DNA of 64,000 bases from Paenibacillus sp. FSL H7-0331 (GCF_001956045.1 NZ_MRTH01000001.1:124001-188000), one strand, 5' to 3'. Numbered from the stretch's first letter, positions 43,607 to 52,865 are shown. Translations and numbers: made by a program. The notes: generated by a model from the sequence alone, not told the origin.

Positions 43607-43636
43607 ATTATAACAAATTTTATATCCAACGAACAG
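43607..43636 (-). promoter_or_regulatory. Promoter of the panBCD leader
   Basis: A perfect TATAAT at 43612-43607 lies just after the birA stop codon. The -35 region is weak (TGTTCG or CTGTTC at 17-18 bases). It would start transcription about 245 bp before panB. Confidence 0.5.
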
Positions 43637-43639
43637 ACA

Positions 43640-44626
43640 TTATTTTTGCCGTGAACCAAATTCCACATTACTTGAATACCATTTGGTCAGAGACCCATCG
43701 GCAAGACGGACGACGAGGGCTCCTGCATCATCAATGCCTTCTGCCGTTGCCTCGATCATGCCTTGTGGTCCTTGAGAACGAACAGCACAGCCAAGTGATA
43801 CATTAAGTGCTTCCCACAACAGCTTTACAGGCGCAAAGCCCTGCTCATGATACAGCTCGTACAAAGTCTCCAGCTCCAGTAAAAATTGGCATAACAGCTG
43901 CGTACGATCAACCTGTTGAGCTGCTTCTATCGATAAAGATGTTGCTACCGACCTTAATTCTTCAGGAAAATCATCCGAATCCAGATTCACACTAATTCCG
44001 ATCCCTGCTATGACGTGCTGCAGCTTCTCTTCATCGGCACTGGATTCTAACAGGATACCACTAATTTTTTTACCTTCGATTAACAAATCGTTTGGCCACT
44101 TGATACCAACCGGAAGCGAGGTAAGCTTACGAATCGATCTGCATAATGCGACGGCTACCAGAAGCGTAAGCTGAGGGGCAAACTGGAGTGTAATCCGCGG
44201 CTTCAACACCAGACTCATCCATAACCCTTTTCCTTTGGGAGAATGCCATTTGCGTCCCATTCTGCCGCGACCGGTCGTTTGATGCTCGGCAATGACAAGC
44301 GTACCCTCTTCTGCACCTTCAAGTACCATCGAATGCGCCAACGTATTCGTGGATTCAACCTCATCATAATACAGAATCTTGCGTCCTAATACACGGGTTT
44401 GCAGCTGCTCCATAATATGCTCGATATCCAGCTTGTCCGGTTTACTTATGAACCGATAGCCCTTGCGCGGAACGGCTTCGAAGACATATCCTTCCGCGCG
44501 TAAACGCTCAATATGCTTCCATACCGCGGTACGGCTGCATGCGAGCTTGTTGCTCAGCTCTTCACCGGACAGAAATACATCCGGATTACTGACAAATAAT
44601 TGTATCAATTGCTCATTTATATTCAT
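43640..44626 (-). CDS. birA: Biotin--protein ligase / biotin operon repressor BirA
   Basis: A 328-residue bifunctional protein. The N-terminal winged helix (about 1-65, SNKLACSRTAVWKHIERLR) allows repression of biotin genes, and the ligase domain (about 80-328) attaches biotin to carboxylase subunits. Motifs: GRGRMGRKWHSPKGKGLW for ATP/biotin and LPVGIKWPNDLLIEGKKISG. The gene lies 17 bp after cca, in the order found in Bacillus. Confidence 0.95.
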   Translation of the reverse strand: MNINEQLIQLFVSNPDVFLSGEELSNKLACSRTAVWKHIERLRAEGYVFEAVPRKGYRFISKPDKLDIEHIMEQLQTRVLGRKILYYDEVESTNTLAHSMVLEGAEEGTLVIAEHQTTGRGRMGRKWHSPKGKGLWMSLVLKPRITLQFAPQLTLLVAVALCRSIRKLTSLPVGIKWPNDLLIEGKKISGILLESSADEEKLQHVIAGIGISVNLDSDDFPEELRSVATSLSIEAAQQVDRTQLLCQFLLELETLYELYHEQGFAPVKLLWEALNVSLGCAVRSQGPQGMIEATAEGIDDAGALVVRLADGSLTKWYSSNVEFGSRQK

Positions 44627-44643
44627 ACAGATGTACCGCTTCC

Positions 44644-45930
44644 TTACAGATTATGATATTTGACGAATCGCACGGCTTCAGCAATAAGCAGACCTGTTTC
44701 ATTCGGCAATAGCCCAAGCGCCGTTTCCTGTAATAAATGACTGAGAACCTCTGTAACCCATGGTCCCGGTGGCTTATCCATATGTGCGAGAAGCTCTTTC
44801 CCCCCGACCTGAAGCAGTTTGAGACTGTCTACGATCAAAGCCTCGAGCCATTCCTTCCCGTGGCTAAGCATGATAGCACATGCCTCAACAGTGAGGCCAT
44901 GACTCTCCATCCACCGAGGCTCGACAGCCAGAATATCATAAAGTGTCAGCCATGCCGCTTTACCGTAAGTCAAGGCGCCGAGTTTCCATAGATGTTCAAG
45001 CTTTTTCTCAAGAGCAGGTTCTTGAACATATTCATCCTGATTCAGGAGCAGCCCTTCCCTAAGCATATAGAATGCAGCTGCCGCCTTATAAACCCGTTTT
45101 ATCTGATCCACAGAGAAGGTGAGTACTCTCATATCTGCTTCGATCTCAGCCGCATTCAGACCGATTGACAAAAATAAATAGGTCCATCGTGCATCCGATT
45201 CCAATAGCAAATGGATAGCAGTCGGCATATGCTCCCGATCCAACTGAGCCAGCTTTAAGGCTTGCTTCGTTTCACGGAGAATGCCGCTCGAAACCAGCAA
45301 ACCAAGTGCTTTCAGCGGATCTACTCCTGCAATCATCCGTTCCAGCTCCATGCGTACCCGCTCCATTGCGATATGCTTAAGAAGCAGGGAACGCTCACAC
45401 AAAGCCTTCCACGTTGCTGCCTCCACCTCCAAGCCATATTCAGCGGAAAATCGGATACAACGAAGCATACGCAGCGCATCCTCTGTAAATCGTTCCGAAG
45501 CGTCACCCACACAGCGGAGCAGCCCGTGCTCCATATCAGCTAAACCACCAAACGGATCAATTAAATTCCCATGCTGATCCAGCGCCATCGCATTCATCGT
45601 AAAGTCACGCCGCTGCAAATCCTCATGCAAACTGTCAATAAACTGCACCTTGGCAGGACGACGGAATTGCTCATATGCCGCCTCTTTACGAAAAGTAGTT
45701 ACCTCATAATGATGAGCTCCAAGGACAACCGTTACCGTGCCGTGCTGCAGTCCTGTTGGGATTGTGCGTTCAAATAGATCCAGCACCTGCTCGGGCTTGG
45801 CAGAGGTGGCAATATCATAATCCTTGACGGGCCGGTGCAGCTGCTTATCGCGAACACAGCCGCCAACCAAATAAGCCTCGTAACCCTGCTCCTGCAGCTT
45901 CGTAAGAACGGTATAAGCCCCTTGCTCCAT
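44644..45930 (-). CDS. cca: CCA tRNA nucleotidyltransferase
   Basis: The enzyme adds or repairs the 3' CCA of tRNAs. The 428-residue class II form has the nucleotidyltransferase head YLVGGCVRDKQLHRPVKDYD (about 15-34), RRDFTMNAMALD and the neck motif RFTEDALRMLRCIRFSAEYG. The ATG at 45930 has GAAGGG five bases upstream and is preferred over the one at 45942. It follows bshA by about 20 bp. Confidence 0.95.
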   Translation of the reverse strand: MEQGAYTVLTKLQEQGYEAYLVGGCVRDKQLHRPVKDYDIATSAKPEQVLDLFERTIPTGLQHGTVTVVLGAHHYEVTTFRKEAAYEQFRRPAKVQFIDSLHEDLQRRDFTMNAMALDQHGNLIDPFGGLADMEHGLLRCVGDASERFTEDALRMLRCIRFSAEYGLEVEAATWKALCERSLLLKHIAMERVRMELERMIAGVDPLKALGLLVSSGILRETKQALKLAQLDREHMPTAIHLLLESDARWTYLFLSIGLNAAEIEADMRVLTFSVDQIKRVYKAAAAFYMLREGLLLNQDEYVQEPALEKKLEHLWKLGALTYGKAAWLTLYDILAVEPRWMESHGLTVEACAIMLSHGKEWLEALIVDSLKLLQVGGKELLAHMDKPPGPWVTEVLSHLLQETALGLLPNETGLLIAEAVRFVKYHNL

Positions 45931-45950
45931 GATTCCCTTCATTCCTTCAC

Positions 45951-47120
45951 TTAACAGTTTATCGGCCTTAGCTTAATCCCATCCGGAATCGGAAGTCCAA
46001 GTACACGATAATACATTTCTTCATATTGTCTGGTTATGAGATCATTACAGAACGTGTAGCGTGCCCGATATAAACAGGCTTCTGTGACCTTCTCATATAA
46101 TGCCGAGTCTGTAAGCAGTTGTTTCGTGTAATGTGCCATTTGATCAATATCACCGATGTCCGCCAAAAACCCGGATTCTCCATGAACGATCAGTTCTGGA
46201 ATTCCCCCTGTATTGGACGCAACGGTAGGTACCCCACAGGCCATGGCCTCCAGTGCTACCAAACCAAAGCTTTCCTTTTCCGAAGGGAGCAGCATCACAT
46301 CAGATAATGATAGCAATTGAGCCACATCATCCTGCTTGCCGCAAAATGTAACCCGATCCAGTAAGCCCAGCTCTTTTACCCTGCACAATACTTTTGATAA
46401 CTCCGGACCTTCTCCGACAAATAACAGACGACTGGGTACATCCTTGGATACTTGGTTGAATATTTCTACAACATCGGTTACCCGCTTCACAGGTCGAAAG
46501 TTAGAAATATGTATTAATATTTTTTCATCAGGCTGGGCAAATTCTTTACGCAGCGCCGTCACTTCTCGTGGGTAGTACACTCGTTTATCAACAAAATTGT
46601 AAGCCAAATCAATCGGCTTATCTATAGAAAGCAGCCTGCGCGTTTCTTCAATCAAATCCTGCGACACTGCGGTCACAGCGTCACTCTGATTAATAGCATA
46701 CCGGATTAAATCACTTAACGACTCATCCTGCGCCAGCACAGTAATGTCTGTTCCGTGCAAGGTAGTCACAACCTTCAAATGATCACCGACCATCTGTTTG
46801 GCCAATAAAGCACATACCGCATGGGGGATGGCATAATGAACATGCAGCAAATCGAGACCTTCGAGTTGGGCTACTTGCGCCAGCTTACTTGCTAGTGATA
46901 AATCATATGGAGGATATTTAAACACATAATAATCGTTAACTTCTACCTCATGATAAAAAATATTCCGATCAAATTTACCGAGACGAAATGGCATACTATG
47001 TGTGATAAAGTGGACCTCGTGGCCTTTTTCAGCCAACAGCTTGCCGAGCTCTGTTGCTACAACTCCTGAGCCGCCCAACGTCGGATAACAGGTAATACCA
47101 ATTTTTAGACGTTCCTTCAT
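45951..47120 (-). CDS. bshA: Bacillithiol synthesis glycosyltransferase BshA
   Basis: BshA joins GlcNAc from UDP-GlcNAc to L-malate, the first step of bacillithiol synthesis. The frame opens at 47213, but the ATG at 47120 follows GGGAGGGAG and gives the family N-terminus MKERLKIGITCYPTLGGSGV. The 389-residue GT4 protein shows LLHVHYAIPHAVCALLAKQ, ISNFRPVKRVTDVVEIF, and the EKESFGLVALEAMACGVPTV donor site. It follows bshB1 by 43 bp. Confidence 0.96.
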   Translation of the reverse strand: MKERLKIGITCYPTLGGSGVVATELGKLLAEKGHEVHFITHSMPFRLGKFDRNIFYHEVEVNDYYVFKYPPYDLSLASKLAQVAQLEGLDLLHVHYAIPHAVCALLAKQMVGDHLKVVTTLHGTDITVLAQDESLSDLIRYAINQSDAVTAVSQDLIEETRRLLSIDKPIDLAYNFVDKRVYYPREVTALRKEFAQPDEKILIHISNFRPVKRVTDVVEIFNQVSKDVPSRLLFVGEGPELSKVLCRVKELGLLDRVTFCGKQDDVAQLLSLSDVMLLPSEKESFGLVALEAMACGVPTVASNTGGIPELIVHGESGFLADIGDIDQMAHYTKQLLTDSALYEKVTEACLYRARYTFCNDLITRQYEEMYYRVLGLPIPDGIKLRPINC

Positions 47121-47163
47121 GGGACTCCCTCCCTTACGTGTAAATTGCAAGCTTGTGTATGAA

Positions 47164-47862
47164 TTAAAATTGTTGAATGAGATAAGGTACCTTCGTGACG
47201 AAACCTTCCGCAAAAGCGACCATGCGCTTCTGGCCTAACATATGATCCTTCGCGATGATTCTTTCCAGATAGCCCTGGTTGAGTGGTGTGTGGACATAGT
47301 CATTGTGACTCCCAACCGTTTCAAACTGGGAGCGATAGGCTTGCAGAGCCTTCATTTTTTGCTCATGTACTCCGGAAATGTCAACAAGCAAATCAGCTTC
47401 GAAGACATCATTAATAAAGTAAAAATATAGGGCTTCTACTGTATGTGCCTCTGTTTCCGGTTCATAACGTCGAAGCTTTGCATTAAATACCGCCTCTTGA
47501 ACCAGCTTACTGCAGGCAATATGATCGGGATGACGATCTTCCCAATAAGGAGCAAATACGACCCGCGGCTTATGCTTGCGTATTTCTTGTGTTACTGCTG
47601 CAACATTCGATGCATTGACCCATAAACCACGGTCCGGGAGTCCAAGATTACTACGCTCAGCCAGCCCCAGTGCACCCGATGCCAAATTCGCCTCTTGCTG
47701 ACGAATTTCTACAGTACCGTTGGAGGACATTTCTGCGTATGTCAAATCACAGATACCTACGCGGTAACCTGCTGCTGTATGCTTGCAAATGGTTCCTCCC
47801 ATTCCGATTTCCGCATCGTCCGGGTGTGCACCAAAGATGAGCATGTCCAAGGATGAACTCAT
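47164..47862 (-). CDS. bshB1: Bacillithiol synthesis deacetylase BshB1
   Basis: A 232-residue zinc-dependent LmbE-like deacetylase that removes acetate from GlcNAc-malate, the second step of bacillithiol synthesis. The zinc and catalytic motif is FGAHPDDAEIGMGG (about 11-24), with the second motif WEDRHPDHIACSKL. The start overlaps the mgsA stop (TAATG), so translation is coupled to mgsA. Confidence 0.96.
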   Translation of the reverse strand: MSSSLDMLIFGAHPDDAEIGMGGTICKHTAAGYRVGICDLTYAEMSSNGTVEIRQQEANLASGALGLAERSNLGLPDRGLWVNASNVAAVTQEIRKHKPRVVFAPYWEDRHPDHIACSKLVQEAVFNAKLRRYEPETEAHTVEALYFYFINDVFEADLLVDISGVHEQKMKALQAYRSQFETVGSHNDYVHTPLNQGYLERIIAKDHMLGQKRMVAFAEGFVTKVPYLIQQF

Positions 47863-48278
47863 TAGAGTTCACCTGGCTTATATTTGTGTACTAATTCACG
47901 CCAAGCAAAATCCCCGCGCTCAAGCGCTTTGACCAAAATTTCCGCGGTCGCAATGTTCGTTGCGCATGGAATTCCTTGCACGTCGCACAAACGAAGCAGC
48001 GCAGTAATGTCAGGCTCATGCGGCTGAGCCATTAAGGGATCGCGCAAAAAAATAATCAGATCCATTTCATTCGTTGCCACCATAGCACCGATTTGCTGGT
48101 CACCGCCAAGTGGTCCTGACATAAAACGGTGAATGGAGAGCTTCGTAACATCCATAATTCGAGTGCCCGTTGTTCCTGTTGCGTATAAAATATGATTCTC
48201 AAAAACCGTCTCATAAGCGATGATAAAGTTCACCATCTCGTCCTTTTTACGGTCATGTGCAATCAATGCGATATTCAT
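47862..48278 (-). CDS. mgsA: Methylglyoxal synthase MgsA
   Basis: MgsA converts dihydroxyacetone phosphate to methylglyoxal and phosphate. The 138 residues show [17 protein letters not shown], the phosphate-binding ATGTTGTRI, and the catalytic Asp in [12 protein letters not shown]. It lies between dapB (22 bp) and bshB1 (1-bp overlap). Bacillithiol helps to detoxify methylglyoxal, which makes the adjacency sensible. Confidence 0.95.
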   Translation of the reverse strand: MNIALIAHDRKKDEMVNFIIAYETVFENHILYATGTTGTRIMDVTKLSIHRFMSGPLGGDQQIGAMVATNEMDLIIFLRDPLMAQPHEPDITALLRLCDVQGIPCATNIATAEILVKALERGDFAWRELVHKYKPGEL

Positions 48279-48300
48279 CTCAATAAATCTCCTCTGCGAC

Positions 48301-49104
48301 TTAATCTATAAAATGCTCAAATCCGTAAACAATACCCGTGAATTCCATCACTTTGTTAACGGCTACCTTGACTCCCGGCATATAACCTGCACGATCATAA
48401 GAGTCGTGTCTGATTTTCAAGGTTTGGCCAAAGGCTCCAAAAATAACCTCCTGTTGGGCAAACACTCCAGGAAGACGTACACTATGTATGCGAAAACCGT
48501 CATATAATCCGCCGCGCGAGCCTTCGATCGTTTCTTTTTCATTGGGATTTCCTTGACGCAATTCTTCTCGGCTTTGTGAAATCATCTCGGCTGTTTTAAC
48601 CGCAGTACCTGAAGGCGCATCCAGCTTCTGATCCCCATGATACTCGATAATTTCCAGATTCGGCATATATTTAGCCGCCTGTGCAGCAAACTTCATCATC
48701 AGTATAGCCCCAATTGAAAAATTAGGTGCTATAATACCACCAATTCCTTGTGCTTTACACTGCTTGTCAAAATCTTCAATATCCTCAGGTGTGAAGCCGG
48801 TCGTTCCAATAACAGGACGCACTCTATATTTAATAGCCAAGGCCGTATTAGCGACCACGGAATGAGGTGTTGTGAAATCAACTAATACATCAGGCTTACC
48901 TTCTACAAGAGCCAACTCCAAATCATTCGTGATCTTAATACCGCACGGCTCAAGACCGACGACTCGGCCTGCGTCCATCGACGAGTCTGCGGAGTGGCTA
49001 ATCGCAGCTACAAGCTCCAAACTCGGATCCTCCAAAACCATTTTTACAACCTCACGGCCCATACGGCCGCTCGCTCCGGCTACAGCTACACGAATTTGAC
49101 TCAT
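48301..49104 (-). CDS. dapB: 4-hydroxy-tetrahydrodipicolinate reductase DapB
   Basis: DapB reduces the dihydrodipicolinate precursor in the lysine/DAP pathway with NAD(P)H. The 267 residues contain the nucleotide loop [17 protein letters not shown] and the substrate motif [20 protein letters not shown] with the key His and Lys. The product feeds MurE, encoded in this window. The start follows directly on the stop codon of the TPR gene. Confidence 0.97.
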   Translation of the reverse strand: MSQIRVAVAGASGRMGREVVKMVLEDPSLELVAAISHSADSSMDAGRVVGLEPCGIKITNDLELALVEGKPDVLVDFTTPHSVVANTALAIKYRVRPVIGTTGFTPEDIEDFDKQCKAQGIGGIIAPNFSIGAILMMKFAAQAAKYMPNLEIIEYHGDQKLDAPSGTAVKTAEMISQSREELRQGNPNEKETIEGSRGGLYDGFRIHSVRLPGVFAQQEVIFGAFGQTLKIRHDSYDRAGYMPGVKVAVNKVMEFTGIVYGFEHFID

Positions 49105-49656
49105 CTATATCCAATCCTTTCGTCGTTCATTCGAATCATTATTTTTTTCTTTTAATCGCTGCTGATACTCCAGCAATAATCGCCTTCCCATTTCATGCTG
49201 CGGATCTAGCTCAAGTAAGGTGTGAATGGCACTAATGGCTTGGTCATATTCCTTAAGCATAGCGTAACCGTGTCCCAGCAGCAAATAGGCCTCCAAACAT
49301 AATGAATCCAGCTCTATAGCACGCTTCAGCAATGAAACAGCCAGCCATAGCTGCGCTTCATTTTCAGTAAAATAGCGTTCTGCCTTTACCATAAATGCCT
49401 TGGCTTGAAGATTTTGGAGGTGTAACCGATATGGAGTTTCACGACTATCCATTCTGACAGCCTGCCTAGCGTGTTCAATTGCTTTGTTAAGCTTATTGCT
49501 CCGGGCATAGGTAATCGATAACTTATAATGAAAGGCAGCGTTGTGAGGATTCATAGCAATCGCCCGCCCAAACCATTCCACGGCTTGCTCAAAATCATGC
49601 ATTAAAATTGACTCATAGGCCTTCTTGATCTGCTCTTCTCCATCCATGCTGCCCAT
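49105..49656 (-). CDS. Tetratricopeptide repeat protein, unknown function
   Basis: A 183-residue helical protein with about four TPR units, for example EQIKKAYESILMHDFEQAVE, then AAFHYKLSITYARSNKLNKA, LEAYLLLGHGYAMLKEYDQA and ISAIHTLLELDPQHEMGRRL. No signal or membrane segment. It sits between mazG and dapB, a spot with no such gene in Bacillus subtilis. Start is at 49656 or at the ATG at 49647 (MDGEEQIKK), since AAGGG lies closer to ideal distance from the latter. The partner is unknown. Confidence 0.85.
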   Translation of the reverse strand: MGSMDGEEQIKKAYESILMHDFEQAVEWFGRAIAMNPHNAAFHYKLSITYARSNKLNKAIEHARQAVRMDSRETPYRLHLQNLQAKAFMVKAERYFTENEAQLWLAVSLLKRAIELDSLCLEAYLLLGHGYAMLKEYDQAISAIHTLLELDPQHEMGRRLLLEYQQRLKEKNNDSNERRKDWI

Positions 49657-49692
49657 TCCCTTCTACAAAGGTGATGGTTTAGCATATGATAA

Positions 49693-50031
49693 TCATTCCG
49701 TATCGGTGTTTATTTTTGTCCAACGGTCTGCATCTCGGGTACGAAATTTGTGCATAATTTTATCATGTGCTTCTGTAAGATCGAGCCCCAAGGAATTCGC
49801 AAAACATATGGTTATAAACAAGATATCACCGAGCTCAAGCTCAATCGAATTGTCAGCTTCTGAGGATTTTTTCGGCTTTTCGCCAAATTGGTGATTGACC
49901 TCGCGAGCAAGCTCGCCTACCTCTTCAGACATCCGCGCCAGCATGGACAACGGACTAAAATACCCCTCTTTAAACTGTGATATGTAAGCATCTACTTCCT
50001 GCTGCAGCTCTGCGAGCGTCCGTTCTGTCAT
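49693..50031 (-). CDS. ypjD: MazG-like nucleotide pyrophosphohydrolase (YpjD type)
   Basis: A 112-residue all-helical NTP pyrophosphohydrolase of the dimeric MazG/dUTPase-like superfamily. The frame opens to 50148, but the ATG at 50031 gives MTERTLAELQQEVDAYISQF, the normal N-terminus. The metal motif is MSEEVGELAREVNHQFGEK with downstream ELELGDILF (ExxE..ExxD). The ribosome binding site is weak (GGTGA). The place between dapB and ypjC is as in Bacillus. It divergently adjoins the plus-strand YitT-family gene. Confidence 0.9.
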   Translation of the reverse strand: MTERTLAELQQEVDAYISQFKEGYFSPLSMLARMSEEVGELAREVNHQFGEKPKKSSEADNSIELELGDILFITICFANSLGLDLTEAHDKIMHKFRTRDADRWTKINTDTE

Positions 50032-50254
50032 TGCGAAATCGTCACCAGCCTTATTCCAAATATACAGTATGTTCGGGACAGAAAGGAGTGAGTGAACCTC
50101 GTTATAAGCCCTTCTTACCATGTTATCGCAAACAGGATAGGATGACAAATTTTTTTTGAGTCATTATTAGACATACTAAAGAATAACCACCACTGAATTC
50201 GTTGTACATTACCCTGTCGCTGGACAATTGTGATTGAGGAGGTCCTGTTCATCC

Positions 50255-51124
50255 GTGCAAATAAAAGTTGGAATCAACTGGCTGCAGTCTATCCTGCCTA
50301 TACTGATCGGAACAGCGGTATACGCCTTCGGTCTGCACTACTTTATTATACCCAATCGCTTAATGGAAGGTGGAATAACCGGAGTTGCCTTGCTTATCAA
50401 CTATATTTTTCATGTCCCGTTATCCATAACGACTTTAATCATCAATATTCCTTTGTTTATAGCGGCATGGAAAATTTTCGGAAGAGAATCTATGATTTAC
50501 ACGATTACTGGAACGTTATCGCTCACTTTTTTTTTATGGGTGATGGAGCGGCTAATAGTTAGTGGGTGGATCGTACCTTTTCGAACGGAGCAGGATTACT
50601 TTCTCGTCACGGCCTATGCCGGACTCACGCTTGGGGTTGGTTTGGGCATTGTGTTTCGTTATGGAGGAACAACAGGGGGAACCGATATTATAGCGAGAAT
50701 CGTTCAAAAATGGAAAGGCTGGAGTATCGGGCAGATCATTCTGCTTTTTGATGCCATTGTGATTGGTTCTGCCTTCTTTTTTATTCCAAAGGAACAAATC
50801 TTGTATACTTTTGTAGCTGTATTTATTACCAGCAAGGTGATTGATATCGTTATAGAAGGTGCATATGCTGCTCATGCATTTACGATTATTTCCGACCATG
50901 CCGACCAACTGGTCAGCATCATCACATCGCAAACAGATCGGGGAGCCACTTTAATCCCTGCATATGGTGGTTATTCCAAGACACCGAAGAACATGGTTTA
51001 CTGCGTCGTCTATCGACAAGAAATGAAAAGGCTCAAAGACTTGATCCGTACCGTCGACCCGCGTGCTTTTATTATTATCAACGAGGTACATGACGTACTT
51101 GGAGAAGGCTTTAAGCCCGAATAA
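50255..51124 (+). CDS. ypjC: YitT-family membrane protein (YpjC type)
   Basis: A 289-residue protein with about five N-terminal membrane segments (1-175), e.g. SILPILIGTAVYAFGLHYF, and a C-terminal soluble DUF2179 domain (about 210-289, ITSQTDRGATLIPAYGGYS). The function of the family is unknown. I chose the GTG at 50255: AGGAGG at 50237-50242 lies 12 bases upstream, while the TTG that opens the frame at 50234 precedes that site. It is one of few plus-strand genes here and converges on ypjB, with 1 bp between their stop codons. Confidence 0.9.
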   Translation: MQIKVGINWLQSILPILIGTAVYAFGLHYFIIPNRLMEGGITGVALLINYIFHVPLSITTLIINIPLFIAAWKIFGRESMIYTITGTLSLTFFLWVMERLIVSGWIVPFRTEQDYFLVTAYAGLTLGVGLGIVFRYGGTTGGTDIIARIVQKWKGWSIGQIILLFDAIVIGSAFFFIPKEQILYTFVAVFITSKVIDIVIEGAYAAHAFTIISDHADQLVSIITSQTDRGATLIPAYGGYSKTPKNMVYCVVYRQEMKRLKDLIRTVDPRAFIIINEVHDVLGEGFKPE

Positions 51125-51125
51125 C

Positions 51126-51995
51126 TCAATCATCAGCAGCTTTGTTCACAACCACAAGTCCATTGTCTTTCTTGGACAGTCTCCAGGCTGCAAACGCCAA
51201 AACAGCCAAAATCACGGCTCCTAGCACCAGCTTCCAAATAATTGGATTTTGGTCATCTATAATAGGTAAGTAGGCAGTTGCGTCTTTTTTCAGAAACAAT
51301 ACATCAATCGTGTTACGCAGAGTAGGCATCACGTTCAGTACTTGTTTGTAGGGCTCCTGCTCAGAACGAACTTGATCAGTCACGAACAGGACCATGGAAT
51401 CCAGCTTCTCTATCTCTATCGGATCTCTACTAATGAGCAGACTGGGATGAATGATGGCAATGTGCTGACGAAAAGCATTTGCCGCTTGAACCAGCTCAGG
51501 TTTTTTCTGTTCTTGTGAAGCCTGCTCCATCTGCTTGAGATCGCTCATCAGCGGATTGTAGTATTGAAGCCACATCGGTTCATTAGAGTGCGTCAAAGCG
51601 TCGGTAGCCAGGCGAATCGTCGCAGCAGAGACTTGTCCTTCAGCGGGGGACAAATTGGCCGCATTAAAGGTCCTCTTCGCTTGTGTAATCGTTTCTGTCA
51701 GCGCATTTAATCCTTCTAACGTTGTAATTCCCTCGTAGCGGATTAGCGGAATCTGTTCGCTCAGAAGCTGAAGAATAGCTCGTCCACCAGCCAAATCTTC
51801 TTGCATGACCTTCTTGTACATGTCATCAGCAGTTTGATTAAGCACCTCTAGCTTTTGCAATTGATCCTTCGCCGGTTTGGGTGTGAGTGCCTGATCCGTG
51901 GGCAGCTGTGTCTGGGAACAGGCCGTCAACAATTGAACACCCAGCAATAGGATCATTGCCAGGCAACCTGCTCTCCCTTTTTTCATAAACCACAT
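51126..51995 (-). CDS. ypjB: Sporulation protein YpjB-like membrane protein
   Basis: A 289-residue exported protein. The N-terminal signal has a lipobox-like LLTACSQTQ, followed by a helical domain (about 45-230) rich in Gln, Glu and Lys, and a C-terminal membrane segment (WKLVLGAVILAVLAFAAWRL) with a short charged tail. Placement between ypjC and ypjA and the size identify it as YpjB, named for a mild sporulation link in Bacillus. AGGGAGGG lies seven bases before the ATG and forms the end of a tandem repeat array. Confidence 0.8.
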   Translation of the reverse strand: MWFMKKGRAGCLAMILLLGVQLLTACSQTQLPTDQALTPKPAKDQLQKLEVLNQTADDMYKKVMQEDLAGGRAILQLLSEQIPLIRYEGITTLEGLNALTETITQAKRTFNAANLSPAEGQVSAATIRLATDALTHSNEPMWLQYYNPLMSDLKQMEQASQEQKKPELVQAANAFRQHIAIIHPSLLISRDPIEIEKLDSMVLFVTDQVRSEQEPYKQVLNVMPTLRNTIDVLFLKKDATAYLPIIDDQNPIIWKLVLGAVILAVLAFAAWRLSKKDNGLVVVNKAADD

Positions 51996-52002
51996 TGAAC
52001 AT

Positions 52003-52121
52003 CCCTCCCTTAGAGTTTTGCTATGGCAAAACTTACTCCGTAAGCGCTACTGAGTTTTGCTATGGCAAAACTTACTCCGTAAGCGCTACTGAGTTTTGCT
52101 ACAGCAAAGCTTACCACGTAA
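52003..52121 (-). repeat. Tandem hairpin repeat array ending in the ypjB Shine-Dalgarno
   Basis: Three units of 39 bases on the minus strand start at 52121, 52082 and 52043. The second and third are identical up to ACTC. A unit reads TTACGGAGTA, AGTTTTGC, CATA, GCAAAACTC and AGTAGCGC. The last unit ends ACTCTAAGGGAGGG, the ypjB ribosome binding site. The perfect stem is GTTTTGC/GCAAAAC and a second short stem CTTAC/GTAAG surrounds GGA. This is the same family as at 14417-14564 and 35044-35196. Confidence 0.9.
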
Positions 52122-52159
52122 GCTTCATATATCCTCAAGGTATGGGGGGATGTCCATAT

Positions 52160-52825
52160 TTAGACCTGTCTTTTTTCCATCAATCTGCGAATTTTCATTA
52201 GAACCCAGGCAAGTATGACACTCACAAAGCTCAGCTGGACCGTAAATGCAGCTACGATAGGAATATCATCTTCCAAAGAAGCTGGCAACCATGGAAACAC
52301 GCCTATCGTATAATCCATATAATCGTTCCATAGTGTCCAGAGTGCTGCGACAATGATGGCATTAACCCGGTATGTATATAAACACATATATAAAATAGCT
52401 TCTGCAGCCATTCCCAAATGGGACAAGGTCAGCATCCAATCCTGCCAATTTACGGAATCTCCCTGATAAACCCCTGCCCAGATCATACTTACCGCCCATA
52501 TTCCATATTTAAATGAAGTGATAAGCGCAAGTGCTTCAATCAGACTGCGAAACCAGCTTCTTTTCGGACTCTGGCTGCGATTCTTATAAGAATCAATCAG
52601 CAGGTACGTAATCACACCGGTAAAAAAAAGACTTGCCGTTGGACTATCTGGAACAAATGGCAAGTATACAGGGGACATCGTTTGTGCGGTATAGACGAGC
52701 TGCTTCCAGTACCATTGATAACCATATATTGTACCCAGGAAGTTTACCCAAAATAAGGTCCATAGCATGAATCTACTGGACAGAAAAGCTTTTGATACAT
52801 AAGTTCGAATCGACATACTTAACAA
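52160..52825 (-). CDS. ypjA: YpjA-like DUF1405 membrane protein
   Basis: A 221-residue protein with about six membrane segments, e.g. LFWVNFLGTIYGYQWYW and ASLFFTGVITYLLIDSYK, matching the DUF1405 family; function unknown. The likely start is the TTG at 52825: AGGAGGGG lies five bases upstream, whereas the first ATG in frame (52816) is 14 bases from it. Position between qcrC and ypjB is conserved with Bacillus. Confidence 0.85.
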   Translation of the reverse strand: MLSMSIRTYVSKAFLSSRFMLWTLFWVNFLGTIYGYQWYWKQLVYTAQTMSPVYLPFVPDSPTASLFFTGVITYLLIDSYKNRSQSPKRSWFRSLIEALALITSFKYGIWAVSMIWAGVYQGDSVNWQDWMLTLSHLGMAAEAILYMCLYTYRVNAIIVAALWTLWNDYMDYTIGVFPWLPASLEDDIPIVAAFTVQLSFVSVILAWVLMKIRRLMEKRQV

Positions 52826-52865
52826 TGGGGCCCCTCCTGCATGAATTATACTATCTGAAATTTTG

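Noticed and set aside
43363..43612. T-box leader upstream of panB
   Set aside because: The conserved T-box sequence (GGTGGNACCGCG-like) is absent, and pan genes are not typical T-box targets.
46119..46575. Many plus-strand frames of 60-120 codons opposite the pan, bsh and mur genes
   Set aside because: They are antisense shadows of well-identified genes and lack ribosome binding sites and family motifs.
52003..52121. CsrA-binding leader (GGA in hairpin loops)
   Set aside because: GGA is exposed in some units of copy C and one of copy A, but most other units have GAA or GTG there, so the motif is not kept.
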